DNA of 64,000 nt. It comes from Myxococcaceae bacterium (lineage in GTDB: Bacteria; Myxococcota_A; Polyangia; Polyangiales; Ga0077539). Both the position numbers and the translations under genes were made by a program. Where the stretch lies: contig SCUS01000071.1 in NCBI GenBank assembly GCA_004297725.1, forward strand, positions 248,001 to 312,000. Direction: 5' to 3'. Of the stretch, positions 46,601 to 56,907 are shown in pieces (within the stretch, counting starts at the first letter, position 1; every line of letters starts with the position of its first letter). Below the pieces are notes generated by a model. It saw only the letters and a list, made by a program, of their open reading frames with translations. It did no database searches and was not told the origin of the DNA.

Positions 46601-47146
46601 GGTGCTGTTGAGCGGCAGGGTGTCCCCGGGGGTGGGGCAGTCGACGATGTGGCGGCAGGTCGGGTCGCAGAGCCCCTCGCACTGGGTGATGCCGCCGAAG
46701 AGGAGCGGGGCCACGCGGTAGCCGAGGCACTCGGACCAGCGGCCGCCTTCGCACACGCGCTGCCCGATCGCACAGGCGCCCGACTGGCTCACGCCGCAGG
46801 CGACCGGCGCCGCGTCGGGGGCGCACTCACAGCCCTGCTCCGGGCGGATGCAGCGGGTGCACTCGTCGGTGATGGTGGCGTTGGACTCGTCGCAGTCGGG
46901 ACCCGCGGAGCAGCCCTGGCCGTGGAGGTCGCCGTCGAGGTCCTGGCAGGGGTTCTGCGGCATCGGGGCGGCGAACTCGGTGCGAGGGGTGATCGGCTGG
47001 GCCTCGGAGCTGCGCGCCTGCGTGGCGGCCTGGACCGGGGCGGCGCTCGGCACGCTCTCGGAGGACTCGACCGCGCAGGAGGCCGCGCCAAGGGCGATGA
47101 GGATCAAGCCCGGCGAGGCGAAGCGAGCGGAAAGGGGTCGATCCAT
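43643..47146 (-). CDS. Large MopE-like Cys-rich surface lipoprotein
   Basis: Product of 1167 residues preceded by a good GGAGG site. [20 protein letters not shown] leads to AASC, a lipoprotein signal. Near the N-terminus, [19 protein letters not shown] is a metal-binding repeat, and two more occur in the C-terminal third ([15 protein letters not shown] and [16 protein letters not shown]); this MopE-type motif binds Ca2+ or Cu+. Two copies of a nidogen-like beta domain lie between, each with FYGT..T.V..SANGYL.F and FWDDL. The last 150 residues ([17 protein letters not shown]) match a DUF2135-like C-terminal domain. Probably surface-exposed; function unknown. Confidence 0.8.
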   Translation of the reverse strand: MDRPLSARFASPGLILIALGAASCAVESSESVPSAAPVQAATQARSSEAQPITPRTEFAAPMPQNPCQDLDGDLHGQGCSAGPDCDESNATITDECTRCIRPEQGCECAPDAAPVACGVSQSGACAIGQRVCEGGRWSECLGYRVAPLLFGGITQCEGLCDPTCRHIVDCPTPGDTLPLNSTGVEFGTQPAAIFCPAGSPAGGITPSCESAPGGPYLRSISPALWVDACAAPGSQRILVSSDEGVTQVALPFTFSFYGTPYTSVRVSANGYLSFSDAAPQWVNSMLPTTTVPNSIFAFWDDLSQRATGVCIATTGTAPNRTFVAEWVDATFYTSTDPGTHLTFEAMLDEATSTVDVRYLQMTGDGDRSTGASATVGVQQGAGSSYDLVAYNTPGVTVSGSGFRWTPSATSTRCPRGEFRRVFDGTCATLAEPTLIPIWGSLSYTATVPTGSAIHFDVRAADSAADLATAAVYRLPDAPRGSTSTSAPTNLDLGAWLRAVQPRLERARFVEIRAYLDPGAAFDSPPTLGSVEMQFNCVPSETPTMCRSGASCFVTNTCHRGQVQCDDIGRPQCVDMGQLPSGTGCGVGLYCTDAGTCDACDEGAACTLPDACLIGRVSCATGTPQCVAASNRPAGTVCGVSNSGNYRRDASAFGWFDACSAPGHTTILAGSADGAETVLLPFPFRFYGTQRTDVMISANGYLAFPSAPVNWINTALPQSTFGDAVMPFWDDLVMRDGVCLATYGSSPDRLFVAQWSNADLEDRGGAGNAGAQLNFEVVLEEASQSVSVIYGTMVGDTRATGSGATIGIQSADNVRFDQVGFDTAGVVAAGTSFRWSPPISGICDGSGTCAACTVSEVCDGLDNNCNAIIDDAVADISCGVGACRRTVPGCLRGAVPVCTPGAPGVETCNTIDDDCDGVVDEGCNGSLGCPSDLTMLAGNSAALAARTLGTVSNITWTVVDGPSGGATSATWSPSPATSINESFRPIIVGVYRVRITARDGLNTPLSCEFGVTAQGHGIRVELTWDGAGDLDLHLHNGNMTRWYNYTSDDCHYARMSTAWGAVLDVDNVTRNGPENIRIDVPTIGANYTIGVHHYANGAGRIASIKVYCGPGTVPVSTFTSVAMTGTSTGNCTNNSFWRVAQITADSAGGCAVLPINSITTSTNACNNF

Positions 47147-47196
47147 AGGGCGAAACCTCCAGACAACGAGACAAGGCGAGGCAACGGGAGACCGTC

Positions 47197-47216
47197 TACC
47201 GACAGCGATGTCGGTA
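47197..47216 (-). promoter_or_regulatory. Perfect 8-bp inverted repeat, possible operator or leader hairpin
   Basis: TACCGACA (47197-47204) and TGTCGGTA (47209-47216) flank a 4-nt spacer, 51-70 nt upstream of the MopE-like gene start. It fits a dimeric regulator operator with 4-nt spacing, or a short leader hairpin. No T-run follows. Confidence 0.4.
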
Positions 47217-47323
47217 AAGGTGCTGTCTGTGTGTGCTCCGCCCCGCGTCGCAGCGTCGGAGACGACTACCCGGTCGGCGTGGCGTAGGTCTTCGGCGCGA
47301 TAGGGGAGATCACGTTGTCCACC

Positions 47324-47350
47324 CTAGAACCCTCTTTTCGAGGGGTCTAG
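47324..47350. repeat. 11-bp near-perfect inverted repeat
   Basis: CTAGAACCCTC (47324-47334) and GAGGGGTCTAG (47340-47350) pair with one mismatch around a TTTTC loop. CTAG is rare in GC-rich genomes, which makes the arms conspicuous. It lies in the 630-bp non-coding stretch. Neither strand has a T-run after it. Confidence 0.4.
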
Positions 47351-47776
47351 CGTCCAGACCCACGAAGTGCCTTGTGGAAAGCATTTTCGTGAGGGCTTTG
47401 GTTGCATCGTCCCACCTTCCCTACCTCCTCCGCTGCGGCCTCCCTCGGTGGTACGCGGGTCGACAGAGCGGACCAGGTGCACCCGGGCGAAAGCCCCGGA
47501 GAGGAGACACCATCGCCCTGAATTTACGGTCCTTCGTCGCTGCGACCGCTGCTCGCCATCGCGCACTTCAGGCTCACCGCCGACACGAAAAGTGGAAGTT
47601 GGTGGATATGGTTCCAGGCTTTTGTCGATTGAAGATTATCCCTATTTGAAGGTACTCTTCAGGGAGCTCCACGGTCGATGAAGTGCCTCGGGCGCACGTC
47701 GACGACGTGGGCCACTCGTCATCAACGAATGTCTCGAGGAGATGTGGAGCGAGGAGGAGGAGGGAGAGATTCGAGA

Positions 47777-48739
47777 TCAGCGGATCGCGGCGGGCGTGCA
47801 GCTCGGCGCGCCGTCGTAGGTGCCGTCGGAGCAGAGCAGCAGCGCGCGGGGAGACATCGGCGCGGTGGCGCGACCGACCGCGACCGCGGTGACGACGGAG
47901 CGATCGGCCGGGGTGAGCGTGACGGTGCCGCGGAGCGCGCCGGTGCAGGCGCGGGCCGCGTGAGCGCGAATCTGCAGCGTGAGCGCAGCGCCCGCGGGGA
48001 CGGGCAGGTAGTGGCCCGAAGGGCCGCTGGCGAAGGCGCCGTAGCCGACGTTCTCGACCACCGCGGCCGCGGGCGCGGCGGGGCGCGCGGGCTGACCCGC
48101 CGCGGCGGCGCGAGCGGGCGTCGCGGGGCGGCAGAGGTCGACGGCGCCGAGGCCGACGATGGCGTGGAAGAAGCGGACGTGCGCGGTGCCTTCGTCGGGC
48201 GCGGCGGTGGAGTCGGCGTCGGCCGCGAGGGCGAGGGCGTGCGGCGCGGCTCCGCCGACGAGGCCGTGCGCGATGACGGTGTAGCGATGGTCGGCCTCGA
48301 GCGCGGGGGTGCGCCCGGTGAACGCGGGGGCCACGGTGACCGCGGCGCCGGCCGGGCGGACGTGGATCGCGTGCTCGCCGGCGGGCGCCTCGACCGCGCC
48401 GACGATGGAGCGGTAGGCGACGGCGGTGGCGATCGGCGTCGGGAGCTCGTCGACGTAGAGGTCGACCGAGGCCGCGGCGCGGTCGGGCGAGGCGTGGATC
48501 ACGCGCACGGAAGCCATGCGGGGCGCCGCGGGCGCGTCGACAGGAGCGGGGTACGTGGGCCGCGCGACGGGGGCCGGGGAGCCCGGGTCTTCCTCCGGCA
48601 TGCCGGGACTCGCCCCGCCGTTGAGCTGCGCCGCCGTGTAGGCGACCGGGGGATGGAATCCGCTGGATCCGCCGCACGCGCCGAGGACGAGCGAGAGGGC
48701 CAGCAGGCTGCGGTGATCGGAGGGTCGTGAGCGCGTCAT
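47777..48739 (-). CDS. DUF4397-type lipoprotein
   Basis: Product of 320 residues from the ATG at 48739: MTRSRPSDHRSLLALSLVLG then ACGG, a lipoprotein signal. After a Pro/Ala linker the mature part begins ASVRVIHASPDRAAASVDLY, the DUF4397 pattern (VRvvHasPdap.vdvyvdg), and a second related segment, TAHVRFFHAIVGLGAVDLCR, follows. Such beta-sandwich domains are found in exported surface proteins of unknown role. Two C-terminal Cys (LLLCSDGT, APSCTPA) could pair. It follows the ABC-F gene in the same direction. Confidence 0.8.
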   Translation of the reverse strand: MTRSRPSDHRSLLALSLVLGACGGSSGFHPPVAYTAAQLNGGASPGMPEEDPGSPAPVARPTYPAPVDAPAAPRMASVRVIHASPDRAAASVDLYVDELPTPIATAVAYRSIVGAVEAPAGEHAIHVRPAGAAVTVAPAFTGRTPALEADHRYTVIAHGLVGGAAPHALALAADADSTAAPDEGTAHVRFFHAIVGLGAVDLCRPATPARAAAAGQPARPAAPAAAVVENVGYGAFASGPSGHYLPVPAGAALTLQIRAHAARACTGALRGTVTLTPADRSVVTAVAVGRATAPMSPRALLLCSDGTYDGAPSCTPAAIR

Positions 48740-48798
48740 GATCGCGGGACGATACACCAGAGCGATTGCGCGGTGGCGGTCGTCTCCGCGCCTGGAAC

Positions 48799-50724
<1,926 letters not shown>

Positions 50725-50822
50725 GGAATCAGTGTAGACCGTCCCGCATGCCTCCGGCGCCCGAACGTCACCGCCGGATAGTTGCCCGGGCGCCGCCCGG
50801 GGTGCCCAATAGGCGGTCACGG

Positions 50823-52343
50823 ATGCGTCGTATCGCGCTCGCCTCAGCGGCCACCGCGCTGGCAGCGTCGATAGCCTCGGCGCAGCCCGCAGTGCGTCCG
50901 CACGCCCCGGCCGAGCCCTCGGTGCTCGCGGAGTCGATGGCCCTCGGCGTCACGGACATGCTGGGCGCGAGGCTCACCCGCTTCGGCGACATGACCACCG
51001 AGGACTTCTTCCTCGAGCGCTCCGCCCCCGCCGCGCCGCAGGACCACGCGAGCTCGCCCAGGGCCGACGACGCGCTCCCCGCCCCGTGGACCTCGTGCTC
51101 CATGGACGGACCCGTGCGCCTGGTCGACCTCAACACCGGAACGATGATCCCGCTGCAGGTGGCGCTCGCGAGCCGGGGCGCGCGCTCGGTGGCGCTCGTC
51201 ACCCTCGGCCGACCGCTCCGTGGCCGTCAGGGCTTCTCCTTCCCGGCGTCGCGCTGGGTCGAGTGGGAGGGCGAGGTCCCGACGGTGTCCGATGCGCCGG
51301 GCTTCGCGCCGGACGCCTCCCTGGTGCTGCGCGAGCACGACGCCGCGGTGCTCTCCTACGAGCGCAGCGAGCACGGCGCGAGCGGCCCCGCCGACCGTCC
51401 CATCGTGCTGACCCGGGTGGGCCCCAACGGCCGGGTGCTCTTCCCGCCGCGCGCCATCGAGGGCACCCGCTCGATGGAGATCGACGCCGTCCCGGTGAGC
51501 TGGTCGGGCGGCACCGCGGTGGTCTTCGGCGAGTCCGTCGCGACCGCGCCGGGGCTCGCGCCCGCGCGGCGGGAGAGCGTGTGGTTCCTCGACGGCAGCG
51601 GACGGCCGGTGCGCGCGCCGCTGGAGCTGACCCACGAGGCGCGCGACGAGGGGCGAGGAGAGCCGAGCGCGAGCCTGGCCGCCGGCGCCGAGGGCCTGGT
51701 CGCCGCGTGGACCGTCGCCGACGGAGACGCCGCGGGCGTATGGACGCGCGGAGGCATCACGCTGACGACGCCGCAGAATACACAAGCAGGTATTCGCGGG
51801 GCGGCCGCGCGCGCCGCCTCCAGCAGCGTTCGCGTGCTGGCCGGGACGGGCTACTGGGGACCGGCGGTCTCGCCGTGGGGGATCAGCGCTCGCCGCTCGG
51901 CGTCAGCGCGCGGCGCGCAGGGAGGCAGCGTCGAGGTGCTCGTGCTCCCCGCGGCGGGACCTCACGGGAGCCACAGCATCGGCGCCCTCTGGGATCCGCT
52001 CGTCGCGTGGACCCCCCGCGGCGCCCTCGTGCTCGCCGAGCGCGCGACGCCTGGCGAAGACCCACGGGGCATGGTTTCGCTGGGCGGCGCGGCGCCGCGC
52101 GGTCCAACGCGCTGGTTCGCTGATCTGGGAGCCCCGGTCGACGACCCGACGAGCGTGGTCGACCTCGCCATCACCCCCACGGAGGGGGGTGCGGTCGTCG
52201 CCTGGATCGCCTCGGACCCTGGCGCCGACGCGGTGCGCCGGCGTCTGGCCATGGCGCGCATCGGGTGCCGCGTCGAGCCCGCCGCCCCGTCGCAGGAGCC
52301 GTCGGGCCGAAGGGGTCAGGGCATCGGCGCGCAGGCGCCGTAG
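50823..52343 (+). CDS. Exported protein of unknown function
   Basis: Product of 506 residues from the ATG at 50823, which gives a classic signal MRRIALASAATALAASIASA with cleavage before QPAV. The mature protein is rich in short strands with repeated W.. and G.. blocks (SVWFLDGSGRPVRAPLELTH, GLVAAWTVADGDAAGVWTRG), as in beta-propeller-like surface proteins of this phylum. No catalytic motif is seen. Its 3' end overlaps the convergent Cys-rich lipoprotein gene by 28 nt. Confidence 0.7.
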   Translation: MRRIALASAATALAASIASAQPAVRPHAPAEPSVLAESMALGVTDMLGARLTRFGDMTTEDFFLERSAPAAPQDHASSPRADDALPAPWTSCSMDGPVRLVDLNTGTMIPLQVALASRGARSVALVTLGRPLRGRQGFSFPASRWVEWEGEVPTVSDAPGFAPDASLVLREHDAAVLSYERSEHGASGPADRPIVLTRVGPNGRVLFPPRAIEGTRSMEIDAVPVSWSGGTAVVFGESVATAPGLAPARRESVWFLDGSGRPVRAPLELTHEARDEGRGEPSASLAAGAEGLVAAWTVADGDAAGVWTRGGITLTTPQNTQAGIRGAAARAASSSVRVLAGTGYWGPAVSPWGISARRSASARGAQGGSVEVLVLPAAGPHGSHSIGALWDPLVAWTPRGALVLAERATPGEDPRGMVSLGGAAPRGPTRWFADLGAPVDDPTSVVDLAITPTEGGAVVAWIASDPGADAVRRRLAMARIGCRVEPAAPSQEPSGRRGQGIGAQAP

Positions 52344-53191
52344 GTCATCGGGGTGTCGGTGAATCGGAGCGTGCAGGCCTGCATGGCCGGGCACTGGGCG
52401 CCCGCGTCGCTGCCTGCCAGGGTGGGGTCGCACACGCGTCGGCAGACCCGGTTGGGGGCGGTCGCCACGCACGCCACGCCGCCCATGGCCGGATCGCGCG
52501 GCACGCACACGAGCCCGGGCTGACAGCGGGTGTTGGTGCAGCACGCGGTGCCGTCGCCGCCCGGCGTCGCGCCCGCCTCCTGGGGGAAGCAGTTGGTGGT
52601 CCCGTCGATGGCGATGATGTCGCAGCGAGGGCGCGCGGCGGGGCAGCGGTTGTTGCTCGTGGCGTACACGTCGCAGCTCGAGATCTCCATGCAGGTGCGG
52701 ATGTCGCTGCCGGTCACCGCGCCCGCGCACACGGCGCCGGGCCTGCCGCCGCGGGCCTCGTCTCGGCAGGATGCGTTGTCGTTCTGACAGCAGAGCTTCA
52801 CGCAGGTACCTGGGGTGCCGAGGCAGGCGAAGCCCTCGCGACAGCCATTGGCGCTGGTGCACGCCTCGCCCCACCCGCGGCTGCCCGCCGGGGCGCAGGT
52901 CGCGCCCACGCCGCCGTCGGCGCTCCGCCCCGCGTAGCAGCCTTCTCCCGGAGCGCAGTTCGCGTTGGTGACCACGTTGCACGCGCCCAGGGTGCCGCCG
53001 CAGGTCGATCCGCTGCCGGTGTCCGGGGCGCCGCGGTCGGTGATGCTTCCGCGGTCGGTCGTGCCGCCGACGTCGGTCACGCCCAGGTCGGCGAAGCCGG
53101 AGTCCACGTCAGGGGTCGGCGTGCTCGAGGAGCAGCCGACGGCCAGCGAGCCCGCCGAGACGAGCAACAAGACCGATCGGAGCAATCGCAT
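52316..53191 (-). CDS. Cys-rich lipoprotein
   Basis: Product of 291 residues from the ATG at 53191: MRLLRSVLLLVSAGSLAVGC is a lipoprotein signal. An Asp/Thr-rich linker (DVDSGFADLGVTDVGG) leads to a domain with about 20 cysteines in patterns such as CVKLCCQNDNASC and ACCTNTRCQPGLVCVP. This looks like a disulfide-stabilised surface protein of the kind common in Myxococcota; function unknown. Confidence 0.75.
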   Translation of the reverse strand: MRLLRSVLLLVSAGSLAVGCSSSTPTPDVDSGFADLGVTDVGGTTDRGSITDRGAPDTGSGSTCGGTLGACNVVTNANCAPGEGCYAGRSADGGVGATCAPAGSRGWGEACTSANGCREGFACLGTPGTCVKLCCQNDNASCRDEARGGRPGAVCAGAVTGSDIRTCMEISSCDVYATSNNRCPAARPRCDIIAIDGTTNCFPQEAGATPGGDGTACCTNTRCQPGLVCVPRDPAMGGVACVATAPNRVCRRVCDPTLAGSDAGAQCPAMQACTLRFTDTPMTYGACAPMP

Positions 53192-53238
53192 GCGAGCATC
53201 GTAGCCCCCACGGGCCACGGCTGCGAAGGACCAAGACG

Positions 53239-55947
53239 TCAGTGCGCACCCTGGAGCTGATCGAGGCGCGCTCGCGCCGCGGGCTCCGAGGGGTTGATCC
53301 GGAGGATCTGCTGGAGCGTGGTGATGGCGCCCGGACGGTCGCCGGTGGCGACCTGGAGGTCGGCGAGGCGATGGAGGTAGCGGGTGTTGCGCCGATCGAG
53401 TCGGGTCGCCGAGCGGTACTGAGCGAGCGCTCCCTGGGAGTCACCGAGGCGATCGAGCACATAGCCGAGCTGCGCGTGCGCTGCGGCGTCGTTGGGGCGC
53501 GAGCGCAGGTGGTCGGTGAGCAGCCGTCGCGCGGTGGGCCAGTCCTGCCGACGGATCGCCTCGGTGAGCGGGGTCGTGGCGACGCCTGCGTCGGCGCTCG
53601 CCGCGGGGCGCGGGGTGGGCCGGACGTTGACGGGCCGTGGAGTGGTACGCACCACCGGCGTCGGGCGCGGAGTCGGGGTCGGAGTCGGAGGCGGGGGCGG
53701 GGTCGGGGGCGGGGGCGGGGGCAGGGCGACTGTGCCTGCATCGACGACCGCGGGCGTCGGTGCAACCACCGCGACGACCGAACCGGCGTCCGGCGCGGCG
53801 ACGATGGCCGGCACATCCGGGGTGACCATCGAGGGCACGTCCGTCTCCAGAGCTGCGGGAACATCGGCCTCGGCGAGCAGCGCGCTCGCATCGGGGATCA
53901 CGGGTTGAGGCTCGGGCATGGTCGGTTGGACGACCGGCTGCGCCGGGGGCACCGCGGGATTGGAGAGCGCCGGGGGCGTCGGGGAAGGGGTGCGCGCGCG
54001 GCGGGCCCGCGCTGCGAGGTAGCCACCGCCGCCCGCGATGGCGACGAGCCCGAGGAGACCGAGCAGCAGGCTGGCTCCGCGCGACTTCGGCGCCTGGGTG
54101 GCCGGGGGCTGCATCGAGATCGGGCCGGGAGCTCCCATGCCCGGACCGTAGGGCGACCACTGCGGCTGCCCCTGCATGGGCTGTCCCTGCATGGGCATGG
54201 GTTGCCCCTGCATGGGCACGGGTTGCCCCTGCATGGGCATGGGTTGCCCCTGCATGGGCATGGGCTGCCCCTGCATGGGCATGGGCTGCCCCTGCATGGG
54301 CATGGGTTGCCCCTGCATGGGCATGGGTTGCCCCTGCATGGGCATGGGCTGCCCCTGCATGGGCTGTCCATAGTTCATGAACGCCGCAGGTGGAGGCCCG
54401 TCCATCGCGACGGTGTGGCTCACGGGGGGCTCGAACTGCGGGCCCGGCGGCTGCTGCAGCTCGGGCTGCGGATATGACCCCGGGGCCATCGGCATCGGCG
54501 CCGCCGGGGCCTCTCCATAGGGCTGCGGCGACATCCGCGGGGCGCTCGATGGATCCACCCCGGGCCCCGGACCATAGGCCTGGAAGGGAGCCATCTCGGG
54601 CGCAGCCTGCGGGCTCGCGGCGACCGGTGTCGGCGAGGGCGACGGTGAGAGCGGAGGGATCGCGCTCCCTCCGGACACCCGCGCGTTGGCGGGGATGCCG
54701 AAGACCCGCGACGCTTCGTTCTGGTTGGTGTCGACGACGTCGTCGAAGTCGAGGGCCTCCGCGGGGATCGAGACGGGCGACGAGCCATCGGCCTCGGTCG
54801 GTGCGGCCCCCGGAGACCCTTCGGGCGCGTGGCCCATCATGGTCTGCTTGAACGACTGCGCGGGCGCCGGGGTCGGGGCCCTGAACACCGGCGCGGGGGT
54901 CGGCTCACGAAACACCGGCTGAGGCGCCGGGGTCGGCACACGAAACGCCGGCTGGGGCGCCGGTGTCGGCTCACGGAAGGTCGGCACCGGCGCGGGAGTC
55001 GGCTCACGAAAGGGCTGCGCGGGCTGCTCGTAGACGAGTCCGGCGGGGCTGATGAGCCCCTCGACCGAGTCGGTCATCAAGGTGCGCTCGCCCAGCTCGA
55101 CGTCCGCCTCCGGGGGAGGCGGAATCGACGGGACCATCGGCTCGAGCTGCCGCTCGACGATCTGGGCGCTCATCGGGCGCTCGCGCGGATCGCGGGCGAG
55201 CAGCGTCGAGACCAGCCGGGTGAGGGCGGGCGGCACCGAGGGGTCGAGCGGCTCGGGGTCGGCCTCGCACTGCAGCTGCATCATCCGGCGCGGGTCGAGC
55301 GCCATGTACGGCGGCATGCCGGAGAGGGCCTCGTAGAGCACGGCCCCGAGGCTGTAGAGGTCGGAGCGGAAGCTCATCAACCGCCCGAGGATGGCCTCCG
55401 GCGCGGCGTATCCGGGGCAGCCCACGAGCGCCCGCCCGTCGGGGGAGACGAAGGTGCGACCGAGGCCGGCGTCGATCAGGTAGACGCCGCCGTCCTGGCC
55501 GAGCAGCACGTGCCCGGGGCGGAGGTCGCGGTGCAGCAGGCCGTGCCGGTGGAGCTCGCCGAGGCCCGAGGCGAGGTGAAGCCCGAGCGTGGCGGCCTCG
55601 ACGGGGGAGAGCCGCCCTCGGGAGGCGATGCGCTCGGCGAGGGTCTCGCCGACCACGAAGGGGCGGACGATCCAGGTGAGGTCGTTCTCCTCGCCGAGGT
55701 CGAGGACGGGCACCAGCACGGGGTGACGAACCTGCACGAGCTTCTGGAGTTCGCGCCGCACTCGCTGCCGGTCGGCGGGCGAGGCCGTCGGGTCGGGGCG
55801 CATCACCTTCACCAGCACGGTGCGCCCGTGCTGCGGGTCGACGCCCTCGAAGAGCGCCGCGGTGGGGCTCTGGAAGCGAATGAAGCTCACCCGGTACTGC
55901 GTGCGCAGCGAGTCAGGGATCGGGATTTCCGCCGGGTCGCCGGTCAT
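53239..55947 (-). CDS. Ser/Thr kinase-like protein with TM span and TPR tail, catalytic loop altered
   Basis: Product of 902 residues. The kinase-like domain (about 18-270) has Lys47 (VLVKVMRP), HRDLRPGH at 139-146, DAG at 159-161 in place of DFG, and APE at 182-184. The Gly-rich loop is absent (RFQSPTAALFEG), the catalytic Lys is Arg143 and the Mg-binding Asn is His146. A long Pro-rich linker follows, with REPTPAP repeats and ten MQGQP units. Next come a membrane span (ASLLLGLLGLVAIAGGGGYL), another Pro-rich linker and three C-terminal TPRs. It is probably a membrane-bound pseudokinase or very weak kinase; the TPRs would lie outside the membrane. Confidence 0.85.
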   Translation of the reverse strand: MTGDPAEIPIPDSLRTQYRVSFIRFQSPTAALFEGVDPQHGRTVLVKVMRPDPTASPADRQRVRRELQKLVQVRHPVLVPVLDLGEENDLTWIVRPFVVGETLAERIASRGRLSPVEAATLGLHLASGLGELHRHGLLHRDLRPGHVLLGQDGGVYLIDAGLGRTFVSPDGRALVGCPGYAAPEAILGRLMSFRSDLYSLGAVLYEALSGMPPYMALDPRRMMQLQCEADPEPLDPSVPPALTRLVSTLLARDPRERPMSAQIVERQLEPMVPSIPPPPEADVELGERTLMTDSVEGLISPAGLVYEQPAQPFREPTPAPVPTFREPTPAPQPAFRVPTPAPQPVFREPTPAPVFRAPTPAPAQSFKQTMMGHAPEGSPGAAPTEADGSSPVSIPAEALDFDDVVDTNQNEASRVFGIPANARVSGGSAIPPLSPSPSPTPVAASPQAAPEMAPFQAYGPGPGVDPSSAPRMSPQPYGEAPAAPMPMAPGSYPQPELQQPPGPQFEPPVSHTVAMDGPPPAAFMNYGQPMQGQPMPMQGQPMPMQGQPMPMQGQPMPMQGQPMPMQGQPMPMQGQPVPMQGQPMPMQGQPMQGQPQWSPYGPGMGAPGPISMQPPATQAPKSRGASLLLGLLGLVAIAGGGGYLAARARRARTPSPTPPALSNPAVPPAQPVVQPTMPEPQPVIPDASALLAEADVPAALETDVPSMVTPDVPAIVAAPDAGSVVAVVAPTPAVVDAGTVALPPPPPPTPPPPPTPTPTPRPTPVVRTTPRPVNVRPTPRPAASADAGVATTPLTEAIRRQDWPTARRLLTDHLRSRPNDAAAHAQLGYVLDRLGDSQGALAQYRSATRLDRRNTRYLHRLADLQVATGDRPGAITTLQQILRINPSEPAARARLDQLQGAH
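54171..54366. repeat. 21-bp minisatellite encoding (MQGQPMP)n in the kinase linker
   Basis: Ten occurrences of CCTGCATGGG are spaced mostly 21 bases apart (first at 54171, last at 54354); the first and last units are shortened to 15-16 bases. On the coding (minus) strand each unit reads MQGQPMP, one copy with V instead of M. The bases are nearly identical between copies, so expansion is recent. Confidence 0.9.
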
Positions 55948-56046
55948 GATCGGGGGACCTTAACGCGGTTCGGCGCCGGGGCGCGAACGTAACGCAGCGC
56001 GCGGGCTTGCGGAGCGAGACCGACGGCGACTAAGGGTCTCGCGGCG

Positions 56047-56907
56047 ATGAGCGAACCCAATTTCCCGCTGGTGATCGTTGAGACCGACCCCGCCGAGGCC
56101 GACGCCCTGCTCGGTCGGCTGAGCATGTCCGGCGCCGAGTGCGTCGAGACCCGGGACGCCACGACCCTCACCAAGGGGGGCCCCCGGGGGGTCACCCTGG
56201 TGGCGAGCTTCAGCGACGAGGCGCTCGCCCGCGAGGCCCTGGCCGACCTCGGGCCTTCGGTGGAGGCGAGGCTCGAGTTCGTCGTCGGCGACGCCTGGCG
56301 CGACGGCTGGAAGGAGCACTGGAAGCCCACCCGCATCACCTCCAGCGTCGTGGTCGTCCCGTCGTGGACCGAGTACGAGCCGCTCCCGGGCGACCTGCTG
56401 CTGCGCTTCGACCCCGGGCGCGCCTTCGGCACCGGGCAGCACCCCTCGACCACCCTCGCCGCGCAGATGGTGGAGCGGCAGACGCTCTCCGGCCGTCACA
56501 AGCTCCTGCTCGACCTCGGCTGCGGCTCCGGCATCCTGGCCTTCGTCGCCCTGCTCCACGGGCTTCCCGGGGCGATCGCGTGCGACATCGATCAGGAGTC
56601 CGTCGAGAGCGCGGTGGAGAACGCCGCGATGCTCGGGTTCGCCGAGCGCATCGACCTTCGCGTGGGAGGCTTCGACGCGGTGCCGGAGACCTCGTCGCTG
56701 GTGGCCGCCAACATCGAGGCCGGGGTGCTGGTCCCCAACGCCGCCGCCGTGGCCTCGAAGGTCGCGCCCGGGGGCGTGCTGATCCTCTCGGGCATCCTCG
56801 CCACGCAGCGCGCGATGCTCACCGACGCGTACGTCGCGCAGGGCATGACGCTCGCCGACGTGGCGGGCGAGGGCGACTGGATCGCGATGGAGTTCCATCG
56901 GCCGTGA
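56047..56907 (+). CDS. prmA: Ribosomal protein L11 methyltransferase
   Basis: Product of 286 residues. PrmA signatures are RFDPGRAFGTGQHPSTTLAA and the SAM-binding LLLDLGCGSGILAFVAL, followed by ACDIDQESVESAVENA and NIEAGVLVPNAA. An N-terminal L11-recognition domain precedes them. It trimethylates ribosomal protein L11. Just before the ATG, CGAGACC (56015-56021) and GGTCTCG (56035-56041) could form a stem. Its stop overlaps the rsmE start (GTGA). Confidence 0.92.
   Translation: MSEPNFPLVIVETDPAEADALLGRLSMSGAECVETRDATTLTKGGPRGVTLVASFSDEALAREALADLGPSVEARLEFVVGDAWRDGWKEHWKPTRITSSVVVVPSWTEYEPLPGDLLLRFDPGRAFGTGQHPSTTLAAQMVERQTLSGRHKLLLDLGCGSGILAFVALLHGLPGAIACDIDQESVESAVENAAMLGFAERIDLRVGGFDAVPETSSLVAANIEAGVLVPNAAAVASKVAPGGVLILSGILATQRAMLTDAYVAQGMTLADVAGEGDWIAMEFHRP

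Larger units (their letters stand above)
47147..47776. other. Long non-coding stretch
   Basis: About 630 bases between two minus-strand lipoprotein genes, clearly less GC-rich than coding DNA here. Several open frames of 75-140 codons exist but lack ribosome sites, coding-like third positions and recognisable protein sequence. It contains the two inverted repeats listed separately and a purine-rich run near 47753-47770. A small RNA or an eroded gene could hide here; I see no evidence for either. Confidence 0.5.

Noticed and set aside
43550..47287. Plus-strand open frame of 1245 codons opposite the MopE-like lipoprotein gene
   Set aside because: Ala/Gly/Val/Arg-rich translation without motifs; the minus strand encodes a signal peptide, metal motifs and duplicated domains.
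47233..47681. Two plus-strand and one minus-strand frames in the non-coding stretch
   Set aside because: No ribosome site, no family resemblance and no third-position GC bias like the real genes.
54171..54366. Possible CRISPR-like array
   Set aside because: Units are contiguous with no unique spacers; it is a coding minisatellite.
54176..54373. Plus-strand frame of MGCPCMG repeats
   Set aside because: Antisense translation of the 21-bp minisatellite; the repeat lies in the kinase linker on the minus strand.
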